DNA of 64,000 nt from Paraconiothyrium sp. Pb-2020 (lineage: Eukaryota; Ascomycota; Dothideomycetes; Pleosporales; Didymosphaeriaceae), in NCBI GenBank assembly GCA_022419385.1, contig JAJUBI010000007.1, positions 1,831,768 to 1,895,767 on the forward strand. Reading direction: 5' to 3'. Below the pieces are notes generated by a model, which worked only from the letters and a program-made list of their open reading frames with translations, was not told the DNA's origin and searched no databases. The translations under genes were made by a program, and so were the position numbers. Each line of letters begins with the position of its first letter. The stretch's first letter is position 1. Shown piece after piece: positions 41,951 to 54,087 of the stretch.

Positions 41951-44900
41951 ATGCACGCTGTTGCCTCAGTCCAGCGCGGCCACGATCTGCTCTCCAACGC
42001 GCTCCGAGGCCGCAACCGGGCTGTCTCAGAAGCCCTGCCCCCTCCAGCGGAACGCCAGCCTGAGCAGCCCCAGCTGCCGAAAGCTGCCAGCTACACCTAC
42101 TTCCCGCGTGTAAAGGATCTGGATGACCCGCAGCTGTTGGAACTGAAGGGGACCATCTCGGAAGAAGAATTGAGGCCTGGCATCAGCCCAGATGAATCGT
42201 ACATATCGTCGGATGGCTCGAGCCCTGACGAGGAGGGGCCGCAGGAGCGCATGCCAGAGATGCCGCAGCTGAGGCCCAGCATTTCCCGCCGGTCGTCGAT
42301 ATTCCTCCCCTTCTCCAGCAAGAGTCGTGAGCCCTCCCGAGAGCGCAAGACCGAGCGTACCCGCAGCGATAGCCTGAAGCGATCGGAGAGTTCGAGTGGT
42401 ATATCGCCAGTCCGATCACTGACGCGGTTACGGCGGAAGAGCTTCGTCGGCTCGAGGTCTTCCTCGCCTAATAAGGAGTCCGGCAGTCCCAAGAAAGAGA
42501 GCGAATCGCGCAAAAGTTCGTCGTCGAGCGTTGAGGCCAACAAGCGCAAAGGGTTAGCAGTGAACGCCAGCATTCCTGAGGAGTCTAGATCACCCCAGGA
42601 GGCGAGCGATAGCCCCACGACGCACAAGAATCGTGTTCTCACCAAGAAGAACAAGCGGCTCAGCGGTTTCTTCACTGCCTCGTCTACAGAACCTTTCCCA
42701 CCGCCCACGAATGCAAACGAACCGCCTGTACCTCCGCTCCCGAAATCCTTTTCCACAGACAAATTACCTTCCTATGTACGATCCCCAACCAGTCCCGCCC
42801 ACATTCCTCCTCTACCGCAGAGCATAGCCCCAGACAAGCTCAAAGGTCCCAAGACGGAGCCACGCAAGAAGGACGAGCTCTGGACAGTGTTCCGGACGCT
42901 CGAGGCGGACCTCCGCAAGTTCCAGCACAAGTCCATTGCCTTCAAGGCTAATGTCGTGCGCACTGCGCTGCTGCCATTCCTCCGCACCTACGCCGCGCAT
43001 ACTTCGAACAACAAACTTCGCCCAGAAGACCTAGATCGCCGCGCCAACATCTTGAATGGATGGTGGACTGCACTTTTAGAGCTCCTCTCAGGGCGCAATA
43101 ATCAATCCATATCTGGGACCGATCGGCCTGCAATCTTGGAGGGCATTGCTGGCATAATGGAAAGACCAGAATGGAGACTATCGCCGTCGCCATTCTGTGC
43201 TCTTGCCGACCGGGTTGAAACAGCGTCCACCACTACTGCAAAGTCCGCAGGGTCTGCCTCATCTTCTTCCTCCGACTTTCTTACTGAATCGGTTTACCAC
43301 AATGTTCGCAACATTTTCACCCAAAACCTACTTTCGCAAATGGCTTTCGTGATTGACAAGATGGCACTTCGAAACGCAGCTGCTAGCTTGGTGACCTTTT
43401 GCGGAAAGACATGCGCATATGCTTTCTGCTTCTGTCCCGGAATTGCGGACATCATGGTGCGTCTTTGGACCCCTTCACATGAAATGATGAAGCGGGTTTT
43501 GGAAGAGTCGGGCATCACACGGCTTGAAAGACTTGACGATATCTCGGAGCACATTGTTTCCGCCTTCCCACCGACGCTCCATTCGTTGAAGTTCAAGTCC
43601 TTGACCACCCTGGCTCGGTCGCTACGTCGTTCGGCAGCTATGCCGCTCGGTGTTGCCAATTTAGACTGGTACGGTGCTTGGGTAAAACGTTGGTCAGGCG
43701 CAGAGAGTGATTTATTTTACGTCTTTGTTAAGCATTACCACATACTCATCTCTGAGTTCCTCCCAAAAACATCGACAAGCATACAGCGCCTCTGTGCTCC
43801 TGGTATGATCATGGTTCATAGTCAGATCCTTGCGAACCTGGATGCAACAATCAACCGTCATACTACTCCGCACCAGCCGGAGGAAACGACGAACAACACA
43901 TCTTCTATCACCTTCGACGATGTTCTAGGTGACCCCGATGCTTCTGCCTCGACTGTGCCTATCCCTCCAGCGAACGCCACTCGACAAATGGCCGAGAACC
44001 GTCTTATTATGTTGCTGCGCGATTTCCTTTCCGAAAGAAATTCTCATATTGCTTCCGCTAGGCAGATCTTCGCTGAGAGTTTTAATTGCTTACTGAAAGC
44101 AGCCGCTCGAAAAGTCTCGGTATATGACAACAACGCTTGCTATACACTCTGTGACTTTCTGGAAGAGGCTTTTGTCATCTTGGCTCGGTATGAACAGATG
44201 ATGGATGGACGTTACTCTGTGCTAGATTGGCCATTTTGGATGTCGGTCTGCAAATTAATGGCTTCAAGTCATAACACGGCAACCGAGATCAAGCTCTTTT
44301 CTTTCTTGTATAGCACTTGGTCGGTGCTAGTCTTGGACGAGCGTCGCAAGGAAAGCCTTTGCCTGGATTTCTTACTCGAACCGGACTTTTTTGAGAGCAG
44401 GTTCAACCATTGGTGCCCGATGGTTCGTTCCTACTATATGCGATTGTTGTGCTGGAGAGTCGCCCGCTTCGACGGAGGGGCGGGCACGACAGAGTTGTGC
44501 GTATTACTGTCAATGTCACATGTGCTCTGCTAATCATTAAAACAGAAATATCATGAAAACTTTGAGCGACCGACTACGCGCAGTGTGGTCCCATTACCTG
44601 TGGCTTCGCGAGCAAGCAGAGAGCAGACGAGCTCTCCCACCTTCAACCCAAGCTTGCAATCCTGCGCCTGGCCGACGCTTTCTCATCATCCGTAATGATA
44701 ATCCTATCGTAACCAACGCTCAACCATTCCTCTCTTTCGACGGTGTGGTACAGTCGCCCGCGGCAAGACGGGCTTCAGCTTCTTCGAAACCCACGCCTGA
44801 TCGTCCTCTGTCATCCGCTTCCGTCGACTCTCAGGATTTCCCGGACGAGACCGCTCCGAAAGGGCGATGGAACATCCTCCGTAGCTTCATAGGTGCTGCG

Positions 44901-45389
44901 CCGAAACAAACGGCGAAGTCAAAGAGCAGCGATGCACCTAAGAAGGAGAAAGAAAACACGAAACCGAATGGGACCACGGAGCTTAATGGCGCGCTCGATG
45001 TGACGCCTGAGGTTAAAGAAGCGACGAATACCACATCTGTGCCTCCACTACCCACCCATCGCAGCTACAGCTTCCGTTTCTCCTTGGAGTGGGTAGACAA
45101 ACGATTCGGTACTTACCAGAATATGCGCCTCAGTCCACCGCGCCTGCCATTGCCTGCGCAGGTCTTCCTTCAGGAAAAAGGCATTAACATCAATGCGGTC
45201 TTGAGTTCACAGCCTTCTGGCCCAGCGGCAACATCCAGTCGCTACGCTGGGCGTGCCCTGGCTGAATGGACGTTTGTTTCGCATGAATGCCAGAATTTTT
45301 TTGATCGTCGGAAAAATGAAGGAGTTCCTTCGAACAAGCAAGTCGAAACACCCACACTCGCTGTAGAAGCGTTTAGGCGCCCTGGATGA
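41951..45389 (+). CDS. DUF1765 domain protein
   Basis: Two exons (41951-44496 and 44546-45389; 49-nt intron GTGCGT to AACAG with GCTAAT branch) encode 1129 residues. The N-terminal 300 residues are Ser/Arg/Pro-rich and probably disordered (SPDEEG, many RSxS sites). The central part carries DUF1765-type helices: DLFYVFVKHYHILISEFLP, ENRLIMLLRDFLSERNSH and FNCLLKAAARKVSVYDNN. The block continues with YSVLDWPFWMSVCKLMASSHNTATEIKLFSFLYSTW. Exon 2 adds LNIMKTLSDRLRAVWSHYLWLRE and a C-terminal ALAEWTFVSHECQNFFDRRKNEG. DUF1765 proteins are widespread in fungi and lack a defined function; a scaffold role near the cell cortex is only a guess. ATG at 41951 follows a pyrimidine-rich leader. Confidence 0.8.
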
Positions 45390-47089
45390 GTGATCCACTT
45401 TTCTCTCTTCATCTGCATTGCTCGATTGTTATTGCTGTTTAGCGCCTCTTTTCCTGCATCGGCAGTTGTACAAGCATCGACATGGTACATGCAACGTCAG
45501 CATAACGTTTTCGGTTTCTCACAGCAGGACTGGAACCATATCCTGTTCCATGTGTGCTCTTATATCTTTCTTTTGCATACGGAGCTCATTCGTATATTGG
45601 GTCATTGAGCTCCCATGGCGTTCTTGCTTAGGCCCTGCGTGCGTGGCACGTACGCGTAGTCCTCAAACATCTTTGTGTCTTTCTTTGGTCGGGGAAGGGC
45701 ATTCAGGAGTGTATATATTGGAAAATGAAGGCGTCGGCGAAGTCATAAGGGCAGTTTGGGTCAACGCGCAGGACCGCAAAGCCGAACGTATAAATCATGG
45801 GGATATATTCAAATAAACGTCCGGGCACGGCTGATCTTCCACCTTCCATCGCAAGTTCGGTGTCATCTTTTGTTCGGGTATATATGGATGTTGACGCGCA
45901 GTGCCAGCAGAGCGATGCATAGGTTACATCGCAGAGCACCAAAGCATGCCACATCTACCAGAAGGGAACGTTTGCTCACGGTGTAGTGCCCTCAAAGAAC
46001 GGTATCGAGGATCGTTGTGCCTGCCGTATGCTTGTGACGGGGTGTGGCTTTCATTCCTACTGCATCATCATCTCCAGTTGCCGAACCTTGAGACTTAGCC
46101 TCCCGCTTTGTAGCCTCGCTTCTGCTCCCAGAGGGCGCCACCTAATAGAAGCTTTCGCCAAAGCAACGCACGTACACGGAATGGCGCTGACAGGCTCACA
46201 AAACATCCAGAGTCCTATGTATACGCGGTCTTGTTCAAGTCCATTGGTAGCGCGTCTTTCGGCACGCGGCTCGTTCTACGACCTCGGCAACGTACAAGGG
46301 ATTTGTTCACGACCTTTCCATAATACACATAGGTAAAGACCATGAAATAAGGTATAGCAATTCTTGGTAGTAATTGGCCATCTGGTGCACCGTACGGAAT
46401 GTCTCTCGAGAGGAGCGACTAATCTCGGAAACATATCAGCAATCACGGGTTCTACATATCGTCAACGCCTCCTAAACTAACCTTGCGCCAAGGCCTCCCT
46501 ACTTTCGATGGGCCGCGACATTCCAGTCTTTGCTACCTAACGGGAAAGGTTCTCCTGCTCGTATTAGGACTACGGAAGCATCGACGTTTTGTTTACATGT
46601 TTCCTGGCATCTTTTGGTGCGGCGGCTCGCCAAACACTCCTTGTGGGTATCCATGATTCGCATTAGTCTTGAGCATTGTAACGCACTACTTGGCGTTCGC
46701 TGGGGAGTCAGAGCACAATATCCAAAGGAGTGCGAAAATATAAGTCTCGGGGCTACGCGCGACTATGAGCCACTGTTACATCAAGCCGGAAAGAAAGACA
46801 CGAAGGATTCAGCTGGCTTATCTCATCTCCCTTGTTCCGTTGATGCAGTGGCCATGATTCGGCCCGGGTTTTTAAAACGAGGTCAGATACGGTCGGTTAT
46901 GCCACTTATGCGAGGCAAACCTAGGCGGGGCTACTGTAAGCATGGGCCACACAACGTTCCCCTCGATCCCTCCGCTGACAGTCGCCGAGCGCACCATATT
47001 TGGACTTGTTGAGATATTTAGCACTTCATGGGCCACACGATGCACCATTTACCTCAACCGTAACGCCTGTGGCCCCTGCTCTGTTTGAG
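45390..47089. other. Intergenic, 1.7 kb
   Basis: No gene is supported. Reading frames here are short, mostly without ATG, and lack conserved-looking blocks. The region separates two plus-strand genes. Confidence 0.45.
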
Positions 47090-48962
47090 ATGGACGAACA
47101 CCAGCTACGTCAGCTCGAACGTCAGCACAAGTTACGTGTAAAGACTGGCTGCGAGACTTGCAGGTAGGGAACTCTTATACCTTTGATACAATAGAATAAT
47201 GACCTTCTTTAGAGCTCGTCGTGTCAAGTGCGATGAAACGAAGCCAGAGTGCCTTCGCTGCACCAAGACCGGTCGCAAGTGTGAGGGTTACAAACACGTT
47301 CAAACAGCACGGCATGATTCACCTTCGGCTGCTGCTTCGTTCCGGAATTCGTCGTTTCTAGTCGTTCCCCAAAAGCCTACCTCACCCAGTATACCCAAGC
47401 TTCCTACCCGAAGTCTTTCACCGGATGCGATGGAGAATCGTTCCTTTCTCTATTTCCAAACCAACACACTCCCCAAATGGACTGAATTCTTTGACTCCGA
47501 TCTGTGGAGCCAAAAGATCATGCAACTGAGCCATGTTGAACCGGCTATAAAACATGGCATTCTGGCCTTGAGCACTATGCACGAACGTTTCGAAAGCACG
47601 TCGCCAATATTCACCAGTAAATCTAATGACTTCGCTTTCGTGCAGTACATGCAAGCGGTGAAGCACTCCAACGAGCTACTCAGGGCGCACAGCCAAGGTA
47701 GGGTCGACGTTGAGAAAGTGCTGATAGCATGCATTATCTTTACCTGCTACGAAAATCTAGCAGGCAATTACAGGGCCGCAAATATGCATTTGCGTAATGG
47801 GCTACTTATACTCAACCAGCACAAGCGTGGCGTTGCTCCAGAAATACGAACTGCTTCGCAAGAGTCGATCGGTAATGTGCTATACCGCTTCGATCTACAG
47901 GCCATGACTTTCTCCGATAATACTTCGCCTTACGACTATGGTTTCGATAATCCCCCAGATTGTCCACAGATACCGGAGATGTACACAAGAAATTCAGACG
48001 CAAGAAGTGACCTCGTAGGGTTAATGAGGTGCATGATGTGGGTATCAGGAATCGCCAACATCAACCTGAACGCAACAGATAATCCCATCTGGCTTCGACT
48101 ATACACGCAAGTAGTCACCTTGTTTGATCCTTGGGAGCGAGCATTTGACCTGTACCAAAACAACCTACCCTCACATGAACAAGGCGATCCGAAAGTCTAC
48201 GCTGGCAATACACTATTGAAGATGTCTTTCATAATGACGCGCATAATCATGGCTGCAGGCACCGGTTTGCGGACAGAAATGGCTTGGGATATGTTCAAGG
48301 GCTCATTTAAGACAATCGTGGATTTGGCAGAAACGCTGCCTATCCTCACAGCGAGTGTACCGCCACTGTCACCGGAAGCCTCAACACCGCCGTCACGAAC
48401 CCAGACACCACAGCCGCCATCATCGAAACACCGAAACATTGCTCCAAACCCTGCCGTACCCTCCGTGCCCTCACCTACAGGTCCTACAAATACGACCTTC
48501 TTTTCCTCGCCCTCACCGACTTCAATACCCACGGGAAGCCCGTCCGACTTCGCCTTACCTTCGACATCAAAGCAGAAACCTCCGTCATTTTCTCCGTCAT
48601 TCGAGCTTTCGCCGATCGTACCACTTTTTGTAACGGCTTGCCGTTGTCGCGACCCGGTTCTTCGCCGCCGCGCCGTGGCAATCTTGTTGAACTGCCGGCG
48701 ACGCGAAGGCGTTTGGGATTCGTTTGGAGCCGCCATGGTAGCGCTTAATTGCATCAAATTAGAAGAAGGCATGGACCCAGCTGTGGAACTGGGGGCTGAC
48801 CATTGGCTCCCGCTCACGAGCAAATGCAGAGATAGCAGTCAAGTCGAGGAGAACAAACGAGTGCAAGACGTCTTTGTCAATGTCAATATGGCCGATCGCC
48901 AGATTGGGGTCAATTATATGATGTGCAACGGCGTTCCAGTAGAGAAGTATGTCAAATTCTGA
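47090..48962 (+). CDS. Zn2Cys6 fungal transcription factor
   Basis: Two exons (47090-47163, 47213-48962; 49-nt intron GTAGGG to TTTAG) encode 607 residues. The intron falls inside the binuclear zinc cluster, as is common: CETC in exon 1 and RARRVKCDETKPECLRC in exon 2. The cluster Cys are residues 21, 24, 31, 38, 41 and 48 (CX2CX6CX6CX2CX6C). The downstream region (about 130-340: KIMQLSHVEPAIKHGILALSTMHERF, NYRAANMHLRNGLLILNQH) matches the fungal_trans_2 / DUF3468-type middle homology region. A Ser/Pro/Thr-rich linker occupies about 390-470. It is a nuclear DNA-binding regulator, presumably recognising CGG half-sites. The target genes are unknown; the neighbouring esterase is a possible but unproved target. 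Confidence 0.88.
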
Positions 48963-49690
48963 CGCATTGAACCTGTGCAAGCCGTACACAAGAGCACTAC
49001 AATTACAGTTACAGACTTTTTGGAGTTCCATAGCGCACATTCTTGAGGGCACCGTTTCACTTTGATTGATCCTCTCGCTCTATACAGCATCCATACATAT
49101 GGTGCTGCTATTTCGTTGTATACTTCGTTCTGCATTAAGTCCAACCCCGATCCTGGCTGTTACACACCCTCCTAGCGCGTTCATAGACTCCAAGCATCTG
49201 ATGATTCATACCAGGGCTCCAAGGTTCCGTGTTACTGACATGGGTCGTGTCCAAACGGTCGATCGCCCCTACTAGACCGCATCGACACGGCATTTAACCG
49301 TTGACAGTGTCGCAATTGTCCCATCATTATGGTCACGGGAGTAAAAGAAGAGACATCATCGCTTCCAGTAAAGACCTGCGGAGCAACGTTCGGTTGGCAT
49401 TACCCCGGTCCCGAGCTCGATATATTAGCCTTGTTTAGGTGTGTGGAGAACGACAAGTGGAAGCGCACCAAAAGGCTTGGTGCAATCTAGCCAAAATATA
49501 ATCTTTAGTGAAGACCAAGATACAGGTGAAAGCCACGAATCCAAGTAAGGTACGCAGGAGGATGTAGATTGCCTTTATTTCGTCTAAGAATCGGCATAGA
49601 ATCAATATAGGTAGGTACATGTTCATGTTCATGTCCAGCACCGCTTCTCAAAATCATTCGACTGCCTATCGAAGACAAAGGAAACGAGAC
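48963..49690. other. Intergenic, promoter side of CE12 esterase gene
   Basis: No gene is supported. A CGATATATTAGCC string at about 49417-49430 may serve as a TATA element upstream of the esterase. Confidence 0.4.
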
Positions 49691-50785
49691 ATGCCAGCAA
49701 TTCGCAAGATTTTCAGCTTCTTCGGCTATGTAGCCTTCGCGACCAGCATCCCGAATGCAAAACGAGCCCAGAATATCTACTTAGCTGGCGACTCCACAAT
49801 GGCGAAGGCAACTAGTAACATCCAAGGTACGCCACCATCGCATCCATAAACTCACAAGCTAAAGCTTCATCACTAGGCTGGGGCGTAAGCATATCTTGGG
49901 GCACAAAGTGATGTGTCTCTCTTGCAGAGGGACGACTTTCCTTCGTCTAGCTGTGACATGCACGAGCTATCGGCCCACCACGTATTGACTCACACTGACA
50001 TTGTACCCGGGGCGCAGGTCTATCTCCCTTTTAGCGTCACGCTCCCTGTCGTTAATAAAGCCATCGGCGGCCGCAGCGCCCGCTCCTACACCGTCGAAGG
50101 CCACTTCGACGAGCTCGTCAAGGTCGTCCAACCCAACGACATCGTCATCATCGAGTTCGGGCACAACGATGGCGGCAGCCTGACACCTACCGACAACGGA
50201 CGCACCGACTGTCCAGGTGCAGGCGACGAAAGATGTACCTCGACCTACAACGGCGAAATTGTCACTATTTTGACCTACCCTGCGTACCTCATCGATGCCG
50301 GTAAAGCGCTCGTTGCCAAAGGAGCGAAGGTAATCATTTCGTCACCTACGCCCAATAATCCTTGGGAAGGTGGGACATTCTCGTACAGCCCAAGCAGGTA
50401 CGTGGAATCAGCGCATCGCAATCCGCAGTTCGCTGCCGAGAACATGAGGACAACGGCCTGAAAGTCGTGAAAGCCCTCAGTGCTAGCCATCGCTTTGCTG
50501 ACTTATGTATGAAACAGATTCACGGTGTATAGTAAGGATGCGGCGAGTAAGATTGGATCGAATGCCATGTTCGTTGATCATGGGTCCTACACGGCAAACA
50601 TTTTCCAGAGCATGGGTAAATCGAAGGTCGATGGCCTTTTTCCAAATGATCACACCCACACCAGCCCTGCCGGAGCGGACATCGTCCACAAGGCCTTTGT
50701 GAAGGCTTTGCTTTGTTCTGGGGGAGGATTCCTGACCGGGTTCTTGAAAAACGGAACAAGTGGCGTTGAGGGGACTTGTGTTTGA
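49691..50785 (+). CDS. Secreted rhamnogalacturonan acetylesterase (CE12, SGNH fold)
   Basis: Four exons (49691-49826, 49877-49884, 50018-50397, 50518-50785) give 263 residues. Exon 2 is only 8 nt and restores the GWG motif. The protein starts with a secretory signal (about residues 1-26). Block I is LAGDSTMAK with nucleophile Ser35. AIGGRSARSYT holds the oxyanion-hole Gly region, FGHNDGG is block III (Asn), and NDHTHTSPAGAD near the C-terminus has the catalytic Asp-His. The enzyme removes acetyl groups from galacturonate in the hairy regions of pectin, aiding plant cell-wall breakdown. The introns are 50, 133 and 120 nt. Splice sites and frame agree at every junction, and the order of blocks matches the fungal CE12 family. 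Confidence 0.85.
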
Positions 50786-51789
50786 AGAACCCCAAGTCGA
50801 GTGAAGCATGATACTTCTCGCCCAGGTACAATGTTGCACGGACCAAAGCAATGCATTTTATACCCGTTCTTCACAAGGTTGCGTCACTAAACCTCACAGA
50901 TCCTAGCACAATGGAGCCTTCCTCCGCCGTCCTATTAACCTCGACTCGGGCCGCGAGTCAAAAGCTTCTTACTGCATGACACGGTGCGGCATTTGCGAGC
51001 CGTGAACGGCATTGCATGCGAGGCGACCCACCCAAAGCCTCACATACAGGGAAGCGAATCCTACAATTCACGAACGACTCAGCGGGCAGAAGGTGGATCT
51101 GCCTAGCCTGAAAAGTACCTTAGTGTGTTATAAGTAGAGGCCAAAACGTCGGTTGAGTCCTAAGCCTGCAATCGTAGACACCGTGCCTGCGATGGAGATA
51201 CTATGTGGGGACTGGCGTCGGGAAGTACCGCTGAGGGTTGGGTAAGAGGAGCGTGATCCATCAGTCGTATGTCGCAGTTCCGCGAAAGTTGCGTTGTATG
51301 TCAAGGGACTGCCGGTGAAAGCCGCAACTTTGTTTCTTACTCAGGTGCTTACATGTGGTAAACATTACAGGTGTATGGCTTATCCATGTACTAGTTGAAA
51401 AGTTCAATGTAAGGCCATGACAACCCCTGGATTATGAGCGTTGTATGTGTATGTGGTCTCTACGGTACAGCACTTCAAGTGGGAATGATTCCAAGTAGGT
51501 ATAGCTCTTGTGTTGGACTTATTGCGTACTTAGGGGTAGAAGAACAAGTGAGGCCTCGGAAGCATAGTGCAATGCAGCTGCGGCTGAGTGAGGCCGCCAT
51601 GCTATTCTGACATCATGATATTATCAAACAATACATGCCTACTTGCATGGTCATATACATCCACCTACTGATCAAACTAGTTTCCGAGGATTGCGGTAAC
51701 TTCTTGCCCCACAGCACCTTCCCTTTCTACCTTTATCCCGGGCACGTTGCCCTCCCCCGGTCCATCATCACCAAGCATATCTTGTATCT
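50786..51789. other. Intergenic
   Basis: No gene is supported between the esterase stop and the DUF3445 relic. Confidence 0.4.
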
Positions 51790-52127
51790 TCTGCCTTCAT
51801 TGCTCAGCTGCGGAATGGGATGCGTGTGACGAACACGATCGCGCGTTCGTTTCTGGCAATCAGTGCAACGTCGGAATTTCAATTCTCAACACCGTCTGTA
51901 TCATATCCTCCTCGCCCTGAGCGGCCTCAGCCAATTCAGCCTCGGAATGAAAACAATTCGAACCTGTGACGTGCCAATTGAGGTGTGTCGTGATGCCCAG
52001 TTGTGGCGCTTGACAATGCGACCCATAGGGAAAGTTCTGAAGAAACGATCCATCGACTTCTGAAGTTTGGCCGCATAGTCTGGGAGCGGAGTGTGGATGT
52101 TGGCGAAGCAGAAGTTGAGATTGAACC
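51790..52127 (-). pseudogene. Fragment of a DUF3445 (haem-dependent oxidative N-demethylase-like) gene
   Basis: On the minus strand a reading frame after a CTAAC...CAACACAG acceptor gives GFNLNFCFANIHTPLPDYAAK and then SMDRFFRTFPMGRIVKRHNW. It resembles the family block IHxPVPxY...SMxxFF...VGxxVKRxNW. At about 51995-52000 one base is missing. The next frame continues as ITTHLNWHVTGSNCFHSEAE and then LAEAAQGEEDMIQTVLRIEI. PTLH is followed by a TGA (51860-51862) and then LPETNAR, where the family has RQTLHRLPxTxAIVF. AIVFVTRIPF then appears in a third frame. It thus has two frame changes and a stop. An ATG-led hydrophobic stretch up to 52369 (FSWALLLVVLLFTTQRL) may be the old N-terminal anchor, but the middle of the family is missing. 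Confidence 0.6.
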
Positions 52128-53274
52128 CTGTGTTGAAGTTAGACAAGAAACAAATTACGAGGCCTCGGTCTGTGTACTGAGGGGATCGTCGGCGAGGAGG
52201 GGATGAAGGAAGAGAAACTCGGTGTCGACATTAGAACTGAGGGGACCAAGGCATTTTTCCTGTACACGATAACTATTGAAGTTGTTCTCAATCGTTGAGT
52301 GGTAAAGAGCAGGACTACGAGCAACAGAGCCCACGAGAAAGGGCGCTGGATCTGGGCTGGCTGTATCATGGTGGCTGTAAACAAGGGAACAGCGCTCGTT
52401 TGTGTGTCTACAGGGCGTTCGAGGAGCTGTACAGCGTTATTGTAACAAGCTAGGGAGTGTTGGACCAGCCACCGAGATCGCATTTGAGGCCCGTATAGCG
52501 GAAGCTTACAGGAGAAGGTACGGTTGAGATAGCCAATTAGTCGACGAAGGTTACCCGCTTTGTTTAGGCGCCGCTTGGTTGTAGGAATCACATATGCGGT
52601 ACGTTCTTACAAAGAACAATAACAAGGGAACAGCAGCTCATCACTAAGGTGGGATGGTGTCCTATGGACGTGCAGAATATGATACTTGTGGTGGAAGAAG
52701 GTTGCGGTGATTATGAGCTCTACTGGTGCGGTGAAAAGACTGAAAGCGCTGACCCTTTCACTTTGTTTCAGTTACTGTACCATGGACTCGCTGGTACCAT
52801 AATCATCCCATGCGAGTCCGAAGTTTGTCTCGATTTTGCCTCAACATGGCAAACCGTGGTTCCTCTTATTCCTGTGCCGCTCCGATATCTGGGTGGCGCC
52901 AAGGAAATCAAGGAGCGTGCAAAGCTTCGCCTGATGGGCTATCCTAGGATTCATTGTATCTTGCGTCGTCGTGCGGAAGGAGCGAAGGTCAGTCGGTAAA
53001 TTGTAGGCTCGTAAAACTCTGTCCACAGAAGATGCTGCTCATGAGTCAGCATTCGCTATACGAGTGTAGATGGGTACGCCTACGATCCATCGCTCTCACT
53101 TCGTTGACGGTTTTAGGGATCCTAAACTCAGGAGGAAACTTCGCATCGTGGCACATTTTTGGCTGCAGTTGGCAGTATCGCGCACCAGGCCGGATCTGGC
53201 CATTGACGAACTGTACCATAAGATTGGTTCTGGGGAAGAATTAATTCACATAGTAGACTCGTCACGCCCCGTTC
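52128..53274. other. Intergenic with decayed or unrecognised plus-strand frame
   Basis: A plus-strand frame from ATG 52664 to 52999 (111 residues, with DFASTWQTVVPLIPVPLRYLG) looks protein-like. It can be extended over a GTCAGT...CACAG intron to MLLMSQHSLYEC. A good-looking continuation (GFRDPKLRRKLRIVAHFWLQ, to 53369) is in another frame. I do not recognise the family. It may be a pseudogene, or the structure may be more complex than I can resolve. Confidence 0.3.
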
Positions 53275-53679
53275 TCACCTTCTTACCATCTCGTCGATGT
53301 ATTGATCGTGGCCGCTCATCATTGCTTGAGGCTCAAAAGCAGGAGGGAAAGAGCCTCTTTGATGTCTAGAATCCAATGCCCCCATGCTCAAAGGCGAGCC
53401 GAATGCAGAGAGATCATCCTCCATCCCTGGCTTCGAATCGAATGGTGCACCTGCGACGCGTGGATCCCGCGGGTCCATGTCGAGATAGGGTGATCCAGGC
53501 ATGGCCCGCTGCAGTTGCTCGACCATTGGTATGGATATTGCAACCCGAGGCAAGCTGGTCATCTGTGGAGGGCGGGGACGGTAGGGTAGCCCAGAGCTTT
53601 CAGGGAAGCTGGAAGGCATCTGCGCAGAGGCTGGGCAGTAATAAGTGTCTGTTGATCGCCTGGCGGGAAGCGAGATCAT
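53275..53679 (-). CDS. Small hypothetical protein
   Basis: ATG at 53679 (MISLPARRSTDTYYCPASAQ) opens 134 residues. It is Pro/Met/Ser-rich with SIPMVEQLQRAMPGSPYLDM and GHDQYIDEMVRR at the end. There is no signal peptide, membrane segment or recognised domain. A TATATGTTAAGG-like, pyrimidine-rich upstream region on the coding strand supports transcription. Its 3' 95 bases overlap, in antisense, the plus-strand protein-like frame ending at 53369, so one of the two may be a shadow. Treat it as hypothetical. Confidence 0.4.
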   Translation of the reverse strand: MISLPARRSTDTYYCPASAQMPSSFPESSGLPYRPRPPQMTSLPRVAISIPMVEQLQRAMPGSPYLDMDPRDPRVAGAPFDSKPGMEDDLSAFGSPLSMGALDSRHQRGSFPPAFEPQAMMSGHDQYIDEMVRR

Positions 53680-54087
53680 AGTGTCTGGTGGTTTCAGGGT
53701 TGCGGAGAGTGCAAAGTTAACGACAGAAAAGGAAAGAAGTGCAGGATCTCAAAGATACGCTGGCATTCGCTCCGCATATATGTTAAGGCACTGATTGGTG
53801 ATGTTCGTGGTCCCTTAGCCTTTGCTTTTGCCCCGTGCTACTTCAGCGTAATCATTTCAGTCAGATAAGTGGTTGGTGCAGTTGAATCAGGGCTCAGAAC
53901 GGTGGGATCGCCATAGACTGTATCACCCGACAAGCAGCGTACGACGATGTAAGCAAACAATCGAAGAATGGCGACGAAAGCTCAGACCAGGCGTGAGATC
54001 ATTGTCATACCTCCTCGGCGTCTCTTGGTAAGACATGGAATTCTCAATATCCCGAGAACACTCCCATACTGTAGCCAGACATGTTGA
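53680..54087. other. Intergenic
   Basis: Nothing recognisable is seen besides the likely promoter of the 134-residue gene. Confidence 0.35.

Noticed and set aside
46530..47012. 160-codon plus-strand frame before the Zn2Cys6 gene
   Set aside because: No ATG at the start, no conserved-looking block and no domain.
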